Of a stretch of 34,553 bases of DNA, positions 1 through 8,527 are shown one piece after another. Both the position numbers and the translations under genes were made by a program. Positions within the stretch are counted from its first letter, which is position 1. Each line of letters starts with the position of its first letter. Source of the stretch: Bacteroidota bacterium. GTDB taxonomy: Bacteria; Bacteroidota; Bacteroidia; B-17B0; Aurantibacillaceae. The notes under the pieces were generated by a model. The model saw only the letters and a program-made list of their open reading frames with translations, made no database searches and was not told the origin of the DNA. The stretch covers positions 1-34,553 of the forward strand of contig JAFDYB010000021.1 in NCBI GenBank assembly GCA_018267655.1, in the 5' to 3' direction.

Positions 1-144
1 AGAAAATTTACTAACCGCTACTTTAAATCCTTAAACGAAATAAGTGAATTCTTTACCTTAACTACAAATGCTATTAGTAAATCCATCGTAAAATCAACCT
101 GCGCTTTTAACTATATTTTCTCATCCCATTTTTGGTCTGTTTAA
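1..144 (+). pseudogene. IS630-like transposase, C-terminal end (cut by window edge)
   Basis: Frame 1 is open from the first base to a TAA at 142-144 and encodes 47 residues. The pattern (basic KFTNRYF, a SLNEI helix, then IVKSTCAFNYI) resembles the C-terminus of IS630-family DDE transposases, which often end in a 'xxKSxxxFxWI' motif. Only the tail is visible, so the catalytic DDE residues and the upstream end of the element cannot be judged. A second open frame overlaps it from base 92, so the element's right end is probably within the next few tens of bases. I recognise the family by pattern only; another DDE transposase family is possible. Confidence 0.42.
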
Positions 145-361
145 ATTTTCACTTTCGTATAATTATGATATTAGTAGGTTTATAAAAGATAGTGGATTAA
201 CAAAATTTATAGATGACGAATGTAAATTTTCAACCTTAAGTCCAACTGAAACTTTAAACACTAAGTTGCTAATATTTAAAAATAGAGAGTTATTATTTGA
301 TAAAACATTAAGTATGGCAAATATTGATTCAATTGAGAAATATATTTTAAATTTTCAATGA
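92..361 (+). CDS. Unidentified ORF, 3' portion only (possible IS-disrupted gene)
   Basis: Frame 2 is open from just after a TAA at 89-91 to a TGA at 359-361, about 89 codons, with no clear start. Only an internal ATG near 314 is available, so this reads as the 3' end of a longer gene. The residues look protein-like (RFIKDSGLTKFIDDE, then NTKLLIFKNRELLFDK) rather than low complexity. The stop overlaps the convergent phosphohexomutase stop by 7 bases. One explanation is a gene interrupted by the IS630-like element on its left, with the junction near 92-150. I do not recognise the family, and it may not be expressed. Confidence 0.35.
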   Translation, partial: NQPALLTIFSHPIFGLFKFSLSYNYDISRFIKDSGLTKFIDDECKFSTLSPTETLNTKLLIFKNRELLFDKTLSMANIDSIEKYILNFQ

Positions 362-1764
362 ATTGAGAATAAAACCTTTTTTGTTTCATTAATAATATCA
401 AAGGCAATTTCTTTAGTATTGGCCTCGGCATATATTCTTAAAACGGGTTCTGTTCCACTTGCACGAATCATTAGCCATGTATTGTCGTCAAAGAAAAACT
501 TATAACCATCTAAGTCGTCAACCTGTTTTACAACGTATTTGCCAAATGATTTGTAAGCATTGTTTTTACAATTGTCAAGCACTTTTATTTTTAATGCTTC
601 GGTAATGTGCAAGTCATTTCGCTCAAAGTGAAATTTGCCGGTTATTTCATACACTTCGTCAATTAATTCTTTTAATGTTTTTCCTGTTTTTGCCATAAAT
701 TCCCAAATAGTTAAACCCATCCAAATGCCATCTCTTTCAGGGATATGACCTTTAATAGCAATACCTCCGCTTTCTTCACCGCCAACTAACACATTTTCAT
801 TAACCATAATACCGCAAATATATTTAAACCCAATTTTAACAACATCAAGTGGTAAATTATAATGCTTACACATATTTTTAATTTTAACGGTGGTGCTAAA
901 TGCTGTGGCAACTTTTCCGGTTTTATTTTTATACTTTACTAAATAGTGAATTAGCAATAAAATAATGTGATGCGAATCAATAAATGTTCCTTCGCTATCG
1001 TACAGGCCAATTCTATCTGCATCGCCATCAGTTGCCAAGCCGCAAGAAACATTCTTTTTTTCTTTAATAAAGTTACTAAATTCAATAAGATTTTTATGGA
1101 TAGGCTCTGGCGCTTGGCCATGAAAGCCAGGGTTGTGATCTGAATGAAGATGATATATTTCAGGAAATAAGCGCTTCATAACATTTTGCCCTGCACCAAA
1201 CATACTGTCGTAAGCTAAAATTAAATTAGATTTTTTTATTGCGTTAATATCAAAATTTGCTTCAACATGTTTTATGTAGTTTTCTTCTAATGGAGCGTTT
1301 TCAAGTAAATTAGAAGGGGTGTTACTTAAGTCAACAGATAAATAATTCACGCTTGCTTTTTCAGGAATTATGTCTTCTATTTCTTGTACCAATTCAGGGC
1401 CTAAAGGCCCACCATAGTGCGCTTTAATTTTATAACCGTTATACGAAGGTGGATTATGGCTTGCAGTTATAATTATACCTAAGCCTGCTTTGTATTGAAC
1501 CGTGCCAAGTGACACCATGGGAGTGCTAACAAAATTTTTTGCTAAAAATACTTTAATGCCATTGGTAATAAATACTTTTGCTGCTGTTTGAGCAAATAAT
1601 TCGCCGGCAAACCTACAGTCATGCCCTAATACAACTGATTTTGGAAGGTTTTGTGTTAACAACCACTTTGCAGTAGCTTCAGCAACTCGCGCTACATTAT
1701 CAACGGTAAATTCTTGTGCAATGATAGCCCTCCAGCCATCGGTACCAAATTTTATTTTTGTCAT
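355..1764 (-). CDS. Phosphoglucomutase/phosphomannomutase family protein
   Basis: This is an alpha-D-phosphohexomutase of 469 residues, normal for the family. It interconverts hexose 1- and 6-phosphates and would supply nucleotide-sugar precursors in the cytoplasm. All four family loops are visible: the phosphoserine loop TASHNP at residues 100-105 (catalytic Ser102), the metal loop DGDADR at 246-251, the sugar-recognition loop GGEESGG at 328-334, and the phosphate loop RASGTEP at 434-440. The start ATG overlaps the stop of the upstream HIT gene by 4 bases, so the two are probably translationally coupled. It is the last gene of the greA-HIT-mutase cluster. Whether glucose, mannose or glucosamine phosphate is preferred cannot be told from the sequence. 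Confidence 0.93.
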   Translation of the reverse strand: MTKIKFGTDGWRAIIAQEFTVDNVARVAEATAKWLLTQNLPKSVVLGHDCRFAGELFAQTAAKVFITNGIKVFLAKNFVSTPMVSLGTVQYKAGLGIIITASHNPPSYNGYKIKAHYGGPLGPELVQEIEDIIPEKASVNYLSVDLSNTPSNLLENAPLEENYIKHVEANFDINAIKKSNLILAYDSMFGAGQNVMKRLFPEIYHLHSDHNPGFHGQAPEPIHKNLIEFSNFIKEKKNVSCGLATDGDADRIGLYDSEGTFIDSHHIILLLIHYLVKYKNKTGKVATAFSTTVKIKNMCKHYNLPLDVVKIGFKYICGIMVNENVLVGGEESGGIAIKGHIPERDGIWMGLTIWEFMAKTGKTLKELIDEVYEITGKFHFERNDLHITEALKIKVLDNCKNNAYKSFGKYVVKQVDDLDGYKFFFDDNTWLMIRASGTEPVLRIYAEANTKEIAFDIINETKKVLFSIH

Positions 1765-2153
1765 AAGTTCAATTTTATTTTTTCAGCAGAGTGTTTAAGT
1801 TCTGCTTCACTTAATTTTAATTTTTCTTTAGTAAAGTTGCAGTCATTTAATGTGGTAATTGGAATTAAATGAACGTGTGCATGTGGCACTTCAAGTCCTA
1901 TAACGTGCATACTTACTCTGTTGCAAACAAACGATTTTTCAATTGATTTTGAAATTGAGTGGCAAAAAGAAAATAGAGCATCGTAATTTTTTTTTGGCAA
2001 ATCAAAAAGCTTATCTACTTCCATTTTAGGAACTACAAGCGTGTGCCCAAGCTGTAAAGGAAATATATCGAGAAAAGCAAAGCAATAATCATTTTCTGCA
2101 ATTTTATAACTTGGTATTTCTCCTGTAATAATTTTTGTAAAAAGGCTAGCCAT
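1761..2153 (-). CDS. HIT family (histidine triad) nucleotide-binding protein
   Basis: A 130-residue HIT-domain protein, a small dimeric cytoplasmic nucleotide hydrolase/transferase, probably acting on purine phosphoramidates or dinucleoside polyphosphates. The signature HAHVHLIP lies at residues 91-98, giving the His91-x-His93-x-His95 triad. The N-terminal 'FTKIITGEIPSYKI' segment and 'GHTLVVPK' are typical of the Hint branch. It overlaps greA by 1 base upstream and the phosphohexomutase by 4 bases downstream, so the three genes form one transcription unit. The physiological substrate is unknown; in Bacteroidota this gene commonly follows greA (from memory). Confidence 0.92.
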   Translation of the reverse strand: MASLFTKIITGEIPSYKIAENDYCFAFLDIFPLQLGHTLVVPKMEVDKLFDLPKKNYDALFSFCHSISKSIEKSFVCNRVSMHVIGLEVPHAHVHLIPITTLNDCNFTKEKLKLSEAELKHSAEKIKLNL

Positions 2154-2626
2154 TATAGGGCAATATTTGTAATTTCAAACGTTACCATTCCTGCGGGTAC
2201 GTTAACATCAACTTTATCTCCTTTTTTTCGTCCTAATAGTGCTTTACCAATAGGCGAATCAACCGAAATTTTTCCGGCTTTTAAATCAGCTTCACTTTCG
2301 GCAACTAATGTGTATTTCATTGCCATATTATTTTTAATGTTTTTGATGGAAACTGTTGTTAAAATACTTACTTTACTTAAATCAATTTTTGATTCATCAA
2401 TTATTCTTGCATTTGCAATTACGTCTTCTAATTTCGAAATTTTTATTTCAAGTAAGGCTTGCGCTTCTCTTGCAGCATCATATTCTGCATTTTCGCTTAA
2501 ATCTCCTTTATCACGTGCTTCTGCAACTGCATTTGTACAATTTTTACGCTCAACTGTTTTTAAAAATTGCAAATCATCTTTTAATTTTTTTAAACTCTCT
2601 TCGGTGTAATATGATATTTGTGACAT
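2153..2626 (-). CDS. greA: Transcription elongation factor GreA
   Basis: A 157-residue GreA/GreB factor, standard length. It rescues backtracked RNA polymerase by inserting its coiled coil into the secondary channel and stimulating transcript cleavage. The N-terminal coiled coil spans about residues 8-75. Its acidic tip is GDLSENAEYDAAREAQ at 41-56, with Asp42 and Glu45 as the expected Mg-coordinating pair. The C-terminal FKBP-like domain follows, ending with the 'SPIGKALLGRKKGD' signature. It is the first gene of the greA-HIT-mutase operon. A near-consensus box TACCTTTA (minus, 2697-2690) lies upstream of the hairpin at 2648-2678, so that hairpin could sit in the greA leader as well as terminate the previous operon. 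Confidence 0.96.
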   Translation of the reverse strand: MSQISYYTEESLKKLKDDLQFLKTVERKNCTNAVAEARDKGDLSENAEYDAAREAQALLEIKISKLEDVIANARIIDESKIDLSKVSILTTVSIKNIKNNMAMKYTLVAESEADLKAGKISVDSPIGKALLGRKKGDKVDVNVPAGMVTFEITNIAL

Positions 2627-2647
2627 GGTTTCTAATAGTAATAAAAT

Positions 2648-2678
2648 GAAGAAATCCCGAATATTACTTCGGGACTTC
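2648..2678 (-). terminator. Hairpin terminator after the PorV-like gene
   Basis: A 7-bp stem (TCCCGAA at 2655-2661 with TTCGGGA at 2668-2674) has a 6-base loop. It is extended by GAAG/CTTC at 2648-2651 and 2675-2678 across an AAA bulge. Read on the minus strand it is followed by a T-rich run. It lies between the PorV-like gene and greA, so it most likely ends the TonB-receptor operon. It could also act as a leader structure for greA. Confidence 0.55.
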
Positions 2679-2706
2679 TAAATTGAACATAAAGGTAATA
2701 ATTTTT

Positions 2707-3783
2707 TTATAAATTCAATCTAATTCCAAAAGTATGAACGCCAGAAAATGGATTTGTAAATCTATAAGAGTAATCTAATCCAATGGTTGATTTTTTCTCA
2801 TTAAATGGTATTTCAAATGTTAATCCGGCCGATGGTCCTGTAAATATTGTTCTGCGACCGTTATCAAATGTTTTCAAACTGTTTTTTTCAAAATAATATC
2901 CGCCCCTAAACATAAGCATTTCGCGCCAAGCATACTCTACGCCAAATAAGTAATTATCGTAGCTAAATGCGTTTGATGTAAACGTTCCGTTTAAAGATAA
3001 GCGGTGGTTTTTAGACAAACCTGTACTATCTTTTGTTAAGAAAAAATCGTAGCTTGAGCCTATGTTAATTAAAGCCGGTAATTCAAATGGCCCTGAACGA
3101 TTATTAACGGTTAATTGGTAAGTATTGCTGAAACCTGCTTGAGTAGTTTGTCTTGTTAAACCATCGCCAACATAGCTCATTTTTGGTCCCCAATTTTTTA
3201 GTGCAATACCAATGTGTATTTGATCGTATTTTCCGGTATGGTATTGAATACCTGCGTCTATGGCAATTCCTCGTGCAGCAACGTTTGGAATCTGCTCATT
3301 AATGATCTTAAAGTTTACGCCTCCATAAATATTATCTGAAAACATTTTTGCATAAGACAAACTGATGTTATAAAAACTTGGTCTATAAGTACCTAAACCT
3401 CCATCGGGTTGGGTTTCTGTAGTAATTTCAATATTACCCGGGTCAATAGCTACTACCCCAAAACCAATAGTGCTTGTTTCACCAATACCTTGCGTAAAGC
3501 CAAATGAGTTAATATAAATACCTGAGCCTTGTAGCCAATTGGTACGGTTAAACATTACCTCTGTTTTTCTGGTAAAAGCAGTTCCGGCAATATTTAAAAA
3601 TTGAGCTTCTAAGCCTCTAACTCTTGCTGAATTTGAACCCCACATACCACTGTTACGGGCGTAAGGGTCAATTAAAAGCTGCGACGCACCGGCTTGCCCG
3701 CTTCTTTCTGGGTTTCCAGAGAAAGATTGTAGCGAGTTAAGTGCTAAAGTTGTTACTAAAAAATATTTTAAATTTTTATTCAT
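2707..3783 (-). CDS. PorV/PorQ-type outer-membrane beta-barrel protein
   Basis: A 358-residue exported protein with an N-terminal signal peptide (about residues 1-22). The mature start 'GNPERSGQAGASQLLIDPYARNSG' and 'ARVRGLEAQFLNIAGTAF' match the PorV/PorQ branch of the FadL-like barrels. The rest is alternating amphipathic strands ending in 'HTFGIRLNL', as expected for an outer-membrane barrel. PorV proteins in the T9SS shuttle folded substrates from the SprA translocon to the surface attachment complex. This gene starts 18 bases after the 1568-residue surface protein and 4.7 kb after a TonB receptor, so it is probably a paralogue tied to that cargo rather than the core PorV. That role is inference; a generic FadL-like barrel remains possible. 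Confidence 0.8.
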   Translation of the reverse strand: MNKNLKYFLVTTLALNSLQSFSGNPERSGQAGASQLLIDPYARNSGMWGSNSARVRGLEAQFLNIAGTAFTRKTEVMFNRTNWLQGSGIYINSFGFTQGIGETSTIGFGVVAIDPGNIEITTETQPDGGLGTYRPSFYNISLSYAKMFSDNIYGGVNFKIINEQIPNVAARGIAIDAGIQYHTGKYDQIHIGIALKNWGPKMSYVGDGLTRQTTQAGFSNTYQLTVNNRSGPFELPALINIGSSYDFFLTKDSTGLSKNHRLSLNGTFTSNAFSYDNYLFGVEYAWREMLMFRGGYYFEKNSLKTFDNGRRTIFTGPSAGLTFEIPFNEKKSTIGLDYSYRFTNPFSGVHTFGIRLNL

Positions 3784-3801
3784 ATCTTTTCTAATACTTC
3801 G

Positions 3802-6800
3802 TTAATAATTTTGAACATCAAGTGGTCTTATTACACCAAACCATTTTACTACTTTTTCTCCTAAACCCGGTGCGTCTATATGGAAAATATATAAGCCGCT
3901 GGCAACAGTAATATTACTTTGATTTTTTAAATCCCAATCTACCGAGTTTGATCTAATGTGTTGCTTTATATCATTACCAGAACCTGTGTTACCCATAAAC
4001 TGGTTTTCTTGTCCGGTAGCATCGCGTTTTATCATTCTTACAAGTGTGCCATTTAATGAGAATATTTTAATTGTACAAACATCTGGTAAGTTGGTAATTT
4101 TCACTCTATTATCAATTCTATTTAACTCATAAGCAGAGGCTCCGTAGTAAGGGTTTGGAACTACGCGTATATTATCTAATGCACTCTTAGCACTTGCAAT
4201 TTGATTGTAAAGTGTGGCTATGTCATTAGTGTTAAATGTATATAGAGGGAAGTTATTGTTTACAGGTGTTGGATTAACATATTTAGTTAAATTAGTTTGC
4301 GTTAAAACTGAATTGTAAGGGTATATTTGCGTGTTTAACTGATTTACACTAAATAAGCCAATAGGTGTTGAGTTTTGAACATAACCAGAGTATCCGTACC
4401 TGTATGGTTTTGATACATTAATTTGTATTCTCACGTCAGATGGCATGTTTGCAGGGTTTTTAAAGCCATATCCTTGTTTAGGAAATGGAATAGATACCCA
4501 CCATAAATCACGCTCTAATGCATGTAGCGGAGCTCTTTTAGTACCTGTAAAGCAATTTACTGTAGAACTTAAGCCATTTACTATTGCGCTTAAGAAACTG
4601 TACGCTGTTCTTGCGCTATCATACCTAGGAATGTAAGCATTAGCCCCAATTAAAGATGTCCAAGGAGGTGAACCTATTCCTGAAAAGGTTCCTTGTACTG
4701 AATTAGCTCCAAACACATATACAAAGTGCTTTCCGCCGGCAGCATAAGCGTAAGATGAACTTGGATAGCCCGGCATACCAATGTTTGATGTTGGGTTCCA
4801 CATCATATCATCACCATTATTATCACGCTGGTAACTATCTTCACCAAACATCATGTTTAAACGCTCACCGCTTTCAAGTGAAATTGCATAACCCGGAAAC
4901 CAACCCATGCCGGTAGTTGATGTTATAGCCGCATCAACATTATTACAGCCTGGCGTACCGTATCTTATACCATTTTTATCAACCGAAGTATCGTTTCTTA
5001 AGGTAAAGAAAGGGGCATTACCTTTACTTAACATTCTACGTTCTTGCATTTCTATTACAGGACAGCGTGTCCATTTGCTTTGGTCTTTTGTAAATACAAT
5101 TAATACACTTCCCACTCTTCTTAACTCTGTATTTATACCTAAATTACCTCCACTAAAGCCTGGCTGTGATTGGTTAATATTATTTTGCCCTCCATAAAAC
5201 GCTTGGTTTAAATTCATAGACGCATTAGGTGGCGTAGCTGTAGGGTCAACAACGTCATTTACCCATACTCCGGCATTAAATCCGGGACCCCCAAACACAC
5301 GGGCATTATAATTTGATGCAGGGCTTGGTGTAAGTGTGTAATAGCTCGCCACCAAAGGATATGGAGCCCAAGCGCCGTTTAAAATATTACCAAATACTTT
5401 GTTAGGATCTGCAAATGTGTATGGGGCATAAACTCCTCCACCTTTGTTTTGTAAGCCGTAATAAACGTCTGCTCCGTAAAAATAATTTGTTGTAAATGGT
5501 ATTTGGTTTGAGCCTGCATTTGTTCCTGATAAAATCCAGTTTCTTGGTGTTGAACCATCTGCATCTGTTATAAACTGCATCCAATTTGAAACACCATTTT
5601 CATAGTTAATGCTGGCACCTATAAAATTTGAAGGGTCTGCACCATTAAATGGCGATTGAGTAGCTCCAAAGTTTGTTATTTTTTGGTTTGGCTGTTCGCC
5701 AGGATCGCCTACTTGCTTTACGTTTATTGAAAAGCCTAAGCCTGGTATAAAAAATTCATTTCCTACAGAGATAGTTTGGAATTTATTATCCATAATAATG
5801 CCAGATGAGTTTGTAGCATTACCTACTGCTAAAGTTGCATTTGTAGGGGTATTTGGATAATATTTTTTTCCTGAATTTAAATCAGTCAATTCCCAACTTG
5901 TTGTTTGCATATTTAAGTCGCCGGTATAACCCATTGTAAATAATGTGCCAGACGTTGATGCTGAACCTGTTGTAACAACCGAGTAATTGATGTAAACCGG
6001 CTGGTTACTTGTTGGTATTGGGTTAAGTGAGTTAAACAAGGTAAATGTTGGTAAGGCATTTGAGTCTGGGATTTGCACTAAACCTGCAGGGTTAGATAAT
6101 GTTGATTTTATAAATCGGAATTGGAAATTTGAATTAATTACATTTAGCGGGTCAACTACATGTATGCCTAAAGGACCTTGTCCATTTTCATAAGTAATTT
6201 GAGCTTTAAAATTATTTTGTAAAATGTCGTTTTCAGATTGTCTTGTTAATGTAAGAAGATTTCCTCCGTTACCTTGCCCCTCTAAACGAGTAATTTTTGG
6301 CCCAAATCCAAAATTTGATTGGGCTGTTGTGCCGTTATATTCCATAACGTAAGGTGCTGGAACTCCGGCAGCTTTTTTAATCAATCGCCCTGACAAGAAT
6401 GGACGTTTTTGCCCAAGGTAGTTTGCTGCAGGATTTGTTTGCGGAGAAACATCTTGTGCATAAGGTAAGTAGTTATTGTAAGCGTAGGCTATTGCAATAA
6501 AATAATAAGTTTTATTATTAGTTAAAGATTTGTCAGATCCTTGCGCAAAAGCATCAACCGTAACTTTAAATGAAGTTGATATACCTTGGTCAGCGCCTTC
6601 AACCATTACTTGCGGCATTAATGCGCCGGTTGACGGATCTGTATTATAATTAACTAATCTGCTAACACCATTTTTAACGTCGCATTGAAATACAGGAATT
6701 GCTTTTGTGCCATCATATAAATCCTGTGCGGTAACTAGGTTATTCACAACCTGATATACGATATATCCTTCAAATGAATAGTATTGATTTGGGTTTCTTA

Positions 6801-8508
6801 ATGCCGGCACCGGCGATGTTGAATCTTTTGGGATAGAAATGTCTTTTTGATAGTAATCGTTTATGTATTGATTATAATTATTAGAACCTTTTTTATAAGA
6901 CATGTACACAATTAACTGCTTATCTAATTCTTGTACAGTTAAATCCGGAGCTTCAGGCCCATCTAATAGTTTAAAGCAATTATCAAATAAGGCTTGAGCC
7001 TTGTCATCAGCGTTACGTAGTAAAGAAATAGATTCTATATTACCTCCTGAATTAGGACTTTGACCCCAAGGCATGCCGTAAGTAATACTATTTACAGAAC
7101 CTGGTTTAAGGGTAAAAGGGCCTGCTGATAATAAAAAGCGTCTATCACCGGGTAAATTACCTGCATTTTTCTCAGTCCAACCGGTTCCAGCTACAGGATC
7201 GCCATCAAATACGAATTGAGTTGGCTGTGTTCCGCCATAGCCTGTACCACCTCTTGTAAATGATGAGCCATCTTTCCAAAATCCGGTCATGTAATTATAA
7301 TAGTGAATAGCTATATCAGGGTTAGTTGTTTGTGGGGGGAAGGCGCCTATGTTATTGTTATAATAGGTACTTCTTGACATTTGAAGAGTTGTGCCCGGCG
7401 GATTTATAGCGCCGGTAACAGGGTCAATAGGATCGGCCATTGGGCCTTTGAAAAAGTCGCAACCAATAGCAGGCGGAAAGTTTAAGTAACCATTTACACC
7501 TGCAGCAGTTGGGTCATAAGGGTTTGCATTGTATTGGTATGCCATACCGCGACCAATATCACTTCCAACATAGTCATCTAAATAGTAACCTAAGTCGCAA
7601 TCACCCCAAATTGTAAAATAAGTATTGTTTAATTGGAATGAGGAACGGTTATGCACCTCATAGGTGTAAAAGGTCATGTTGTTTATATCGTCATTTGTTT
7701 TAAATCCAAATGCTTGCGCTCTAACTTCTATCCCAATAGGGAATCCTTGAGTTTCAGTGTGAATGTTTCCTTTATCATTAAACACCCAAAACAACGTGTA
7801 ATCGCCAAACAACTTCGTTTTACAAAAGCCTAATGCATCTTTTTGTGCTGTGTTTTTTACGTCATAAGCCGGATAATCTCCTGTTGTTGGATCGTATATT
7901 CCGTCTCCATTAACATCAACAAACGGTGCCAAATAAGGGTCTTGATTAAGCGTTGGGTCACCGTTGCCAGGCCAGTTAATCATATTTTGGCTTGGATTTG
8001 TGCTTCCATTATTGATATAATTATCCACCTCTGAGCGAGTCATTGGATATAATTGATCGTACTTTAAACAAGTAGCAGCATCAACATCAGCAGTTGACAT
8101 ATTTAAAGGGCCAGGCCAATAATCAATACCATTTTGGCGGTAGGTCATCGCGGCAACTTTTAATTGTCCGCCATTATCTGTTCCCCCAATCCAAATTGAG
8201 CCGGCAAACATACTAGATACACCTACCGCTTTGTTTGTTACTGCAGGTATGTAATAGTAAGCATTTTGTGTACCAAACAAATCCCACCACATATCACCAC
8301 CTGTAAAGATAATAGTTCTAACATTGTTTACCCATAACTCTTTACTTGATTTTGGAGCGGAGCAGTTTGACGCAACTCTTTGGCCCATACTGTTGTACGA
8401 GTTACTATTTTGCTGAGCTACTCTTTCTCCCTTTGAAGGATTTTCTCTTGCATTAAGATTAAAACTTACTACTAATAAAAGTGAGGCTATTAATTTAATC
8501 GTTCTCAT
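3802..8508 (-). CDS. Giant exported surface protein with FlgD/T9SS-like C-terminal domain
   Basis: A 1568-residue secreted protein with signal peptide (residues 1-20, cleaved near LNA-RE). A calcium-loop-like DVNGDGIYD lies at 198-206. The middle is rich in Asn, Gly, Tyr and Thr with beta-strand patterning and no catalytic motif that I recognise. The C-terminal module (about 1440-1568) starts VVPNPYYGASAYE, continues VKITNLPDVCTIKIFSLNG, and ends ASGLYIFHIDAPG then VVKWFGVIRPLDVQNY. This is the PNP...GLY layout of FlgD-like/T9SS sorting domains, but the final residues differ from the usual type A 'KKIIK' ending. It sits 19 bases after the TonB receptor and 18 before the PorV-like gene. I infer a cell-surface protein working with the receptor; its substrate is unknown. 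Confidence 0.78.
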   Translation of the reverse strand: MRTIKLIASLLLVVSFNLNARENPSKGERVAQQNSNSYNSMGQRVASNCSAPKSSKELWVNNVRTIIFTGGDMWWDLFGTQNAYYYIPAVTNKAVGVSSMFAGSIWIGGTDNGGQLKVAAMTYRQNGIDYWPGPLNMSTADVDAATCLKYDQLYPMTRSEVDNYINNGSTNPSQNMINWPGNGDPTLNQDPYLAPFVDVNGDGIYDPTTGDYPAYDVKNTAQKDALGFCKTKLFGDYTLFWVFNDKGNIHTETQGFPIGIEVRAQAFGFKTNDDINNMTFYTYEVHNRSSFQLNNTYFTIWGDCDLGYYLDDYVGSDIGRGMAYQYNANPYDPTAAGVNGYLNFPPAIGCDFFKGPMADPIDPVTGAINPPGTTLQMSRSTYYNNNIGAFPPQTTNPDIAIHYYNYMTGFWKDGSSFTRGGTGYGGTQPTQFVFDGDPVAGTGWTEKNAGNLPGDRRFLLSAGPFTLKPGSVNSITYGMPWGQSPNSGGNIESISLLRNADDKAQALFDNCFKLLDGPEAPDLTVQELDKQLIVYMSYKKGSNNYNQYINDYYQKDISIPKDSTSPVPALRNPNQYYSFEGYIVYQVVNNLVTAQDLYDGTKAIPVFQCDVKNGVSRLVNYNTDPSTGALMPQVMVEGADQGISTSFKVTVDAFAQGSDKSLTNNKTYYFIAIAYAYNNYLPYAQDVSPQTNPAANYLGQKRPFLSGRLIKKAAGVPAPYVMEYNGTTAQSNFGFGPKITRLEGQGNGGNLLTLTRQSENDILQNNFKAQITYENGQGPLGIHVVDPLNVINSNFQFRFIKSTLSNPAGLVQIPDSNALPTFTLFNSLNPIPTSNQPVYINYSVVTTGSASTSGTLFTMGYTGDLNMQTTSWELTDLNSGKKYYPNTPTNATLAVGNATNSSGIIMDNKFQTISVGNEFFIPGLGFSINVKQVGDPGEQPNQKITNFGATQSPFNGADPSNFIGASINYENGVSNWMQFITDADGSTPRNWILSGTNAGSNQIPFTTNYFYGADVYYGLQNKGGGVYAPYTFADPNKVFGNILNGAWAPYPLVASYYTLTPSPASNYNARVFGGPGFNAGVWVNDVVDPTATPPNASMNLNQAFYGGQNNINQSQPGFSGGNLGINTELRRVGSVLIVFTKDQSKWTRCPVIEMQERRMLSKGNAPFFTLRNDTSVDKNGIRYGTPGCNNVDAAITSTTGMGWFPGYAISLESGERLNMMFGEDSYQRDNNGDDMMWNPTSNIGMPGYPSSSYAYAAGGKHFVYVFGANSVQGTFSGIGSPPWTSLIGANAYIPRYDSARTAYSFLSAIVNGLSSTVNCFTGTKRAPLHALERDLWWVSIPFPKQGYGFKNPANMPSDVRIQINVSKPYRYGYSGYVQNSTPIGLFSVNQLNTQIYPYNSVLTQTNLTKYVNPTPVNNNFPLYTFNTNDIATLYNQIASAKSALDNIRVVPNPYYGASAYELNRIDNRVKITNLPDVCTIKIFSLNGTLVRMIKRDATGQENQFMGNTGSGNDIKQHIRSNSVDWDLKNQSNITVASGLYIFHIDAPGLGEKVVKWFGVIRPLDVQNY

Positions 8509-8527
8509 AGTTAAATCTTTTTATAAA

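Noticed and set aside
2310..2649. Plus-strand open frames opposite greA
   Set aside because: Compositionally biased shadows of a well-conserved gene with intact catalytic residues.
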